This document shows positions 57,493 to 64,000 of a stretch of DNA of 64,000 bases, piece after piece. Both the position numbers and the translations under genes were made by a program. Below the pieces are notes generated by a model. The model saw nothing but the letters and a program-made list of their open reading frames with translations, was not told where the DNA came from and did no database searches. The stretch's first letter is position 1. Every line of letters starts with the position of its first letter. This DNA is from Amyelois transitella (taxonomy: Eukaryota > Arthropoda > Insecta > Lepidoptera > Pyralidae): positions 2,279,501 through 2,343,500 of the forward strand of contig NC_083525.1 of NCBI RefSeq assembly GCF_032362555.1, in the 5' to 3' direction.

Positions 57493-59295
57493 ATGACTCA
57501 ATTTTTATACGATGTAGTTTCGCTCTTATTTCGACGGCAGTAAATCCTGGCAGGTTCGCTATATACTTACGCCGTTCGCCAGTTTTTCTTCTTTTTTAAT
57601 ACCGTTTGTCGCATTTTACACAAAGCGATTACCATCTGACCTCCGCAGCGTAACCCGTATTGGATCACGGTTATATATCCGGTTACCTGCATGGGCCAAT
57701 TTCCTCGTGATGATTTCCCTCATTGAGGTAGTTCTAGGGTCGTGAAGTGATGGAGGCGACTTTATAAAACGACGCATGAATTAAGATTACATTTATTGTT
57801 ATACTAGCTGTTGCCCGCGACTTTGTACGCGTGGAAGAGTCGCAAATCCCACAGGAATTATAGTCTTTGTGGCATTTATGAAAAGTACCCGACGTCATTC
57901 TCCGGACTGTTCTTAGTCCACGCAAATAATAAACCTCGCAAGCCACGCCTCTGTTCCTGGCAGCGTCATGTTTTGCACATCATGCGGCACGGGTGAATTT
58001 TATATCGGTGTTATCTCCATTGATTCAAAATTCACTCCGCGCATTTAGCGCCATCTATGTAAGAGTGCACAGGTTTTTCGCTAATCCCGCGGGAACGATA
58101 GTTGATTTCAGAATGAAAGGTACTCTATGTCCTTCTCCATACTCTGAACTATATATGTATGTATATGTGAAATTTCAAGAAGATTGGTTGGGAAGATAAC
58201 GCGTGAAAAGAAAACAAACAAACAAACTTACTTTCGCATTTATAATATTAGTTGGGATGGGATAGTTGGGATTACTAGTACAGGTTTCAATATCATGTTT
58301 TTTTTTCAATGTTTGAAGAAAAAAAAACACGTTGAAGCAGTGACTACCACGTACAAATTATATATACAAATAGGTTTACAGATGTTTTGAGCATGACACC
58401 ATCAAGGGGGAATTTCTACAACCTGCCAGCAAATTTTGCGTTGAACATGGGCAAACGGTAGCCTTGTGATATAGTCCAAGATCCCAGAGCCGTAAGACAC
58501 AACTTATTTTCTAAAGAATGGATCATTCGGTTCTCAGTAGTCTTTCATGTACTTTTAATACCTGCATGTTTGTGAGACTTGCCCGGTGACACCTGCGCAG
58601 GTACCAGGCGAGAAAGGTAACTAAAAATCACAGTTACTTAACTTAAATTTTTATGACTGATTTTTATATATATTTTATAGACTATAACTCTGAAGTCATA
58701 TCAGAGAAGTCAGACGCTTTCCATGCGCCAGAACTTTTGTCAGACGCTTTAAAGCTCTATAAAAAAGAATTAACTTAATTTATTTTTAAATGTCTGACTT
58801 TTATATATGTTATTCAGATAACTATTACAAAGTTGTATTAAATCAGTCAGACAGTTTGTAATGACCAAACACCCCTTAAACACAAGAATTACTCAGCCTC
58901 GAGTATGAGCGCGATAGCACAATGCGCATGCGCGTCAGAGTAAAATATCTAATATTTGAAAAGTACTTACTGTTTTCAATTTCATATTTTTGCATATCTA
59001 TTCAAATACGATGAAATTTATAATTAAAATAATAATTAATCATTTTTAAAATAATATAATATATTGCATACTAGCTGTTGCCCGCGACGTCGTCCGCGTA
59101 AAGTTCGAGTTGAATCTTAATCATACAGTCTGATACAGACAGACAGACAAAAAATGTAAAAAAAAATTCTCTATTTGTTTCAGTCAAAATATTAAATGTA
59201 CAGACAAAATATTTTTACCGTATGATTATATGTAGTATTTTGATTTTCAGTTTTTTTAATAAATACTCAAACAACACAAAAAAACACATTTTTAA

Positions 59296-60648
59296 CCTTT
59301 AAGTACCGACGTGCTATTTTAGTTACTTAAGTACCGACGTGAGGTCTGCTAGACCACCATAGCTTTAATAAAGAAATCTTTTATGTTTATTAATATTATA
59401 TGTAAATAAATATTTCTCAGAATTCTATATGTATTTAGTTATTGAATAAATGAAAAAAAAATAGTAGTACAACCATTATTTATTAATAATTTAACTACTA
59501 AATTACAGTCTCAAATTCTTTGGATGAAAAACGTTACTTTCATTTTACTAATTATTATTAATCAAACAAATATAAAAACATTTTAAATGTCCTTTTTTCT
59601 TAAAGATAAATAATCACATAAGCAAAATAATATATAATATTATATGTTAAAGACAATTTTCTTGTAAATCACAAGGCACCAAATGGTAGGAACTATCAAA
59701 GTTTACAAACACTCTTTGCAAACAGGTTTGCTGCATTGTAGGCACACATGTTTCTTACAAGAGTCACATTTGTAAGGTTGTGACAGAGTTTTCTGGTGTG
59801 ACTACCCTCTTCTTCATTTTCTGTTACATTGTCTGGTTTTGCTGACCTAAGAACCCTTTTTACGGACAAACGTAACTCTCTTGGTAGATGTTTATTTAGA
59901 CAGCGGCGCTGCATTTTTGGAACGACTAGAGATCTTGCGAGTAGTTTCAAGAAGACAGATCTGTCTTCTATTTTTTTATGCGAGTTGAAATTGTACGAAA
60001 TACCTACATATATGGCGCTTAGGTCTAACATTCGAAAAAATATTGCCATTGACCAACGCCGTGTTCGCCGACTAGTATTATAAATGGAAATAACTCCACC
60101 CTTTGTGGAATTATAGTTAGATATAATTTCCGGTTTATTGTTTTCTTCATTTAATTGTTCGTTGTGATGCATAGATGAAAGGGTTTTCGGGTCAATTTCA
60201 TCACAGTCGGATTCTGAACTCTCATTTAGCCATTCCGTTAAAATTTCTTCATGGTCTTTATTTTGAGGCCTTGTTTGGTAAGTTTTCTTCATGGGAGGAG
60301 CACTTTTATTTTCGCTAGTGGTTGCTCATTTTATGCCCGAAGTACCTGGTTTATCCATTTTTATAAGCAACTGTATAGAAAAGAAAAAAACTATATTATC
60401 TGACAAAAGTCATATTCAAAAATAGTTACACAAGTACAGACGAGTGGTCTGACAGACCACTCGCGATCTTATAAAGCCATTAACTCACCGGAACCGCTTG
60501 CGCCGACATAGCCACTCTCCATGAACGCTGCCGGGCGACTGACTGAGGGGTAGAGAGAAGCGCAGGGAGATACGTATTCGCTAACCTATGTAACTAGACT
60601 TCCTGACCTACGAAAGTGTCTGTCAGACCACACGTCGGTACTTAAAGG
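59296..60648 (-). mobile_element. piggyBac-like element, internally deleted
   Basis: 1353-bp element flanked by TTAA on both sides (59292-59295, 60649-60652), with 18-bp inverted ends CCTTTAAGTACCGACGTG (59296-59313) and its reverse complement (60631-60648). The left end repeats TTAAGTACCGACGTG at 59327-59341. TTAA target sites and CC-starting ends are diagnostic of the piggyBac superfamily. Confidence 0.9.
59696..60292 (-). pseudogene. Remnant of a piggyBac transposase
   Basis: 198-codon minus-strand ORF fusing an acidic N-terminal part (ILTEWLNESSESDCDEIDP) to the conserved C-terminal piggyBac segment (STKGGVISIYN, RRTRRWSMAIFFRMLDLSAI). The catalytic DDD region that normally lies between them, several hundred residues, is deleted. 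After a further frameshift, the Cys-rich C-terminal motif (KCDSCKKHVC.. CSKPVCKEC) appears in another frame at about 59700-59780. It is non-functional; its ends could still be substrates for a related transposase. Confidence 0.85.
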
Positions 60649-60673
60649 TTAATAAACATTAATATATATCTTG

Positions 60674-60745
60674 TTATTGTTGGGACTCGAACTCGGACCG
60701 CCAACTTCACAGTCTCACGCGCTAACCACTGGACCATCGAAGCCG
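60674..60745 (-). repeat. tRNA-like sequence
   Basis: Minus strand reads GGCTTCGATGGTCCAGTGG (A-box-like) and GAGTTCGAGTCCC (B box) with tRNA-like spacing. The end does not form a clean acceptor stem with the start, so it is more likely a SINE head or tRNA relic than a functional tRNA. Confidence 0.5.
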
Positions 60746-60772
60746 TTGCGGTGGTGTCGAAATTAAAGTAGA

Positions 60773-60960
60773 CTACATACATATGGTCACGTCTATATCC
60801 CTTGCGGGGTAGACAGAGCCAACAGTCTTGAAAAGACTAAATGGCCACGTTCAGCTATTTGGCTTAATGATAGAATTGAGATTCAAATAGTGATAGGTTG
60901 CTCGCCCATCGCCTAAAAAAGAATCCCAAGTTTGTAAGCCTATCCCTTAGTCGCCTTTCA
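60773..60960 (-). mobile_element. F1 copy, 5' truncated
   Basis: Minus copy within the long inverted-repeat element, ending at GTCGCCTTTCA. Confidence 0.78.
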
Positions 60961-61015
60961 CTTATATTTATATGTTATAGGTTTACTATTACTATACTAT
61001 TTTTTAATTGTTTAT

Positions 61016-61165
61016 GATTTTATTTTTACGGAAAATTCTGCCAGCAACGACAATCTAACTGATGATGAGGACGATGACTTGAGTGGACAGTATAGAGATT
61101 TAATAAATGATGAAAATTCAAATGATTATTTTGATGATGAAGATGATAAAGAGACAATAAAATAA
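61016..61165 (+). pseudogene. Acidic ORF tail inside the long inverted-repeat element
   Basis: Frame reading FTENSASNDNLTDDEDDDLS and ending DDEDDKETIK, with a stop at 61163-61165. It resembles in style, though not clearly in sequence, the acidic tail at 35217-35411. Probably the C-terminus of the element's own lost protein. Confidence 0.35.
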
Positions 61166-61894
61166 TTATTCAATTGATTAATCATAATTAATTATTTTTT
61201 TATTGAAATTATTATAATAGATATATTTTTTAAATAAAATAAAAATCATTCCTTTTGAAAGGCTATTGCTGCAAAAAAATTCATTTTCCCCTATTTATAT
61301 GCAATATATTATATTACTTTAAAAATGATTAATTATTATTTTAATTATAAATTTCATCGTATTTGAATAGATATGCAAAAATATGAAATTGAAAACAGTA
61401 AGTAATTTTGCAAATATTAGATATTTTACTCTGACGCGCATGCGCATTGTGCTATCGCGCTCATACTCGAGGCTGAGTAATTCTTGTGTTTAAGGGGTGT
61501 TTGGTCATTACAAACTGTCTGACTGATTTAATACAACTTTGTAATAGTTATCTGAATAACATATATAAAAGTCAGACATTTAAAAATAAATTAAGTTAAT
61601 TTTTTTTTGATAGAGCTTTAAAGCGTCTGACAAAAGTTCTGGCGCATGGAAAGCGTCTGACTTCTCTGATATGACTTCAGAGTAATAGTCTATAAAATAT
61701 ATATAAAAATCAGTCATAAAAATTTAAGTTAAGTAACTGTGATTTTTAGTTACCTTTCTCGCCTGGTACCTGCGCAGGTGTCACCGGGCAAGTCTCACAA
61801 ACATGCAGGTATTAAAAGTACATGAAAGACTACTGAGAACCGAATGATCCATTCTTTAGAAAATAAGTTGTGTCTTACGGCTCTGGGATCTTGC

Positions 61895-64000
61895 TCTAAT
61901 ATGGCAAAGGAAAATGAAGCATATCCACTGACTCCGAAGTAAGGAGTTTTGAAAGTAACCCTTGGATCCACCCTGGGCGGAAGACCAGCTATGACGACAT
62001 TATTATGTTTGCTAATAACGATTGTAATGATGAAGATTAAGTATGAAAGTAGAACCAATAAATTAAGAACTGAATGGCGATAGGTTGGTTTATTACGAAC
62101 ACATTTCGGGCCTTAAAAATGGAAGTAGGAGGTTTTAGTAATAGGGGAAGACCAGAATAGAGATGGATAGACAGCGTAAAGGAAAGTATGAATAGGAAAG
62201 GTAAGATGGCAAGTGACAGAAGCAATTGGAAAAAACTAACGGTCATTCAAAAGACTGATGGCTCCGTCTTTCCTGGAAGGGATAAAGTCGTGATTATATG
62301 TATGTATAATAGAATACTGCTAATCACTGATAGGATATCAAAAAGTACACGTGATTATCATGCGAATGAATAGAGATGTGTTTTGAAGGGAGGGAAAATT
62401 ATTCATAATGCTATGAAATTATCCTTATTTTGTTTAGATATCACCAAATAGATAGTGTATGGAACTGTCAGCATGTCAAGGTTATTACAGAATACTGAAA
62501 TAAACAGTCGTCATTTTACTGAAGACAAAAGAACTAGTCTTTTGTTCAACTGTTCTTTCTTCAGTCTCTTATTTCATCCATTTCTGTTTTTTGCAGAAAT
62601 GGCTACTACTCATAGAGCGCTTAATAATGCAGATTTATCAGCTCATCAAACCACTAATGATCAGTACATCGTAGGAGGTGCCTTCGCTTATCTGTTAAGG
62701 GTACTCGATTCCAAAAGTTGTACTACACACGAATTAACTCTTTCACTAACATGTTGTAAGGAGTAGAGAATTCGAAAGATTGAAAGAATTGGACGACTTC
62801 GACAGAATAAGATGGTGAATGAAGAGTTGCTAGCCCAACTTAAAAAATGCTTTCATTTATTTTATAAGTTATCTTCTTTAGGAATATCCAACTGAGTCAC
62901 GTAAAATAAAATTTAAATGTTTTAGATTTCAAGTGTCTGCGGTCTGGCTCCACTGCAGTTCAAATCACATGCCAATGGTTATTTTGTGTCCATATCAACT
63001 CCGATGTGCATTTACAGTTATGCACTCGTAACTATTACGGGTAAGCCTCCATCAGACCCTTTAAGTGTAAAGATAAAGACAGATCTATTTTTTCTCATAG
63101 TGCCGATTGCATTTATATCTCGAAATACGGGATCCATTAATATAAGCGTTAACTGTTGTGAAAAGATTTAGTAGTCCAACGGCTGTTGACTCCTATACGG
63201 TCCACAAACATGCAATCCCTGCTGCACCCATGTACACATGACTCTTTCCTGGGTTATGTGCAGTAGTGTGATTGCAAAACTTACCAATGCTCTTACGGTG
63301 AGAGATAACTTCGAAAGGAAATCTGCACTTCTAGTTCTATGTTTACACAGGATCGAATATAGGAAAGGTTTTTGTACAAAAGTTAAGGCGGTCAGACGGG
63401 AGTCGCTTCGGGTAATAACTTAACTCACTCAATCCACGATAATGATCATGGGCATACAAAGAGGAACAGAGGATAATCAGCAGCGAACAATATCAATACG
63501 AGACTTGGTATCTTTCCTGTCTGTCGTAGATTTCCATTAACTTTCTGTGTTTTCAGCCGCAATATCTATCTTTGGCGTGGTGTCAGAGCTGCATATTGGA
63601 AATGATTCATTTTTTAACTATTCGCAACAACTGACGTGTGTTGATCTAGGTTTTGTTGTCAGTATTGCTAGCATTGGTGTGTTTACTGCTCCGAATCGTA
63701 CGAGGAACATTCTTCGGGCCGTGAGTACTATAGTAGCGGTAAGTCATGGGTATTTAATTACAAGTCTCTGGGTTATGTTTTTCCAAACGACGATAGTGTC
63801 TAATGATTAATAATTCAATCTCGACGTACAGTAAAATAAACATCTTTACTTGCGTAAAGTTGATGATAGATAATCATAGATTCTATATAATTGCGACTTT
63901 GAACATTTCAATGGCACTTTTTAAAATTTTCCCTTTCAATGACTATTACATGAGTAACATGTATAAATGTTGTCAGAAAATCCAGTACCATTGGTAAAAT
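61895..64000. repeat. Right arm of inverted segmental duplication (receptor F 5' half)
   Basis: Reverse complement of 48700-50745, covering the upstream region, exons 1-3 and the introns of F. It includes the LINE remnant at 62090-62310. The match reaches the window edge. Confidence 0.88.
62599..63738 (+). CDS. Gustatory receptor gene F (5' part, continues past the window)
   Basis: First three exons of a receptor nearly identical to D: 62599-62700 (MATTHRALNNADLSAH..QYIVGGAFAYLLR), 62926-63040 (TM1 block, same protein sequence as D), 63557-63738 (loop 1 and TM2). All borders are GT..AG and phases are as in D. Acceptor TTTGCAG lies 2 nt before the ATG. Across these 133 codons D and F differ by 15 replacement and 4 silent changes; 12 of the replacements fall in exon 3, in the first 41 codons. 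Sequons NDS and NYS lie in the variable stretch. Exon 4 (starting VD.S) is expected just after position 64000. Whether the rest of the gene is intact is unknown. Confidence 0.9.

Larger units (their letters stand above)
58477..61893. mobile_element. About 3.4-kb element with ~595-bp inverted arms
   Basis: Left arm 58477-59070 and right arm 61298-61893 are near-identical reverse complements, starting CAAGATCCCAGAGCCGTAAG. The unduplicated D-side sequence (around 50740-50752, TGCCATATCACAAAACG) lacks the element, so it inserted into the F-side arm after the duplication. Flanks are TTGTGATAT and CTCTAATAT, a possible imperfect target duplication. The interior holds a piggyBac-like element, a tRNA-like sequence, an F1 fragment and an acidic ORF tail. 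The superfamily is unknown. Confidence 0.8.
56138..62598. other. Intergenic region between receptors E and F
   Basis: About 6.5 kb head-to-head gap. It contains a TA microsatellite, a LINE-like 3' end (about 56720-56810), an F1 insertion (57240), the 56790-57700 segment duplicated at 34 kb, the long inverted-repeat element (58477-61893) and the duplicated upstream region of D/F (from 61895). No independent host gene was found. Confidence 0.55.

Overview
The window looks like nuclear DNA of a moth or butterfly (Lepidoptera). The genes are split by introns with GT..AG borders, the sequence is AT-rich and dense in retroposons with TATG-repeat tails, and the only recurring gene family is the insect gustatory receptor (GR) family. 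No rRNA, intact tRNA gene, CRISPR array or bacterial-type operon was seen.

Seven GR loci were reconstructed exon by exon, plus one broken GR fragment. In order they are Z (-, runs off the left edge), A (+), B (+), C (-), D (-), E (-) and F (+, runs off the right edge). A to E are complete and share one 10-exon plan with nearly constant exon lengths (about 100, 115, 182, 148, 159, 105, 186, 120, 162 and 54-96 nt). When joined they give open frames of 447, 436, 444, 441 and 445 codons. All five end in the GR hallmark of TM7 (T/S/A-Y-x5-QF). Z has an additional 5' coding exon about 3 kb upstream. D and F are a recent inverted duplicate pair. A truncated inverted copy of the 5' part of E lies at 33.97-34.80 kb.

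Region by region: 0-10.2 kb is gene Z, whose introns hold a ~2.5 kb DNA transposon (2853-5319) and a hAT-type MITE (5699-6019). 10.2-18.7 kb is the Z/A head-to-head intergenic space, filled with SINE and LINE pieces. 18.8-24.7 kb is A. 26.8-33.2 kb is B. 33.2-36.4 kb is the B/C tail-to-tail gap, with the E-like pseudogene fragment and an acidic ORF remnant. 36.4-41.4 kb is C. 43.5-50.1 kb is D, with a degenerate LINE inside one intron. 51.1-56.1 kb is E. 56.1-62.6 kb is the E/F head-to-head gap, containing a ~3.4 kb element with ~595 bp inverted arms that encloses an internally deleted piggyBac-like element. 62.6 kb to the end is F.

Two retroposon families account for much of the non-coding DNA. 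F1 is a ~255 bp element (5' GCCGTGTGG, 3' TATG repeat). F2 is a tRNA-headed SINE of ~230 bp. The F1 3' end resembles the 3' end of the local LINE, suggesting that the LINE machinery mobilises F1. The receptors are presumably separate ligand-gated channels of gustatory neurons; nothing in the sequence reveals their ligands.
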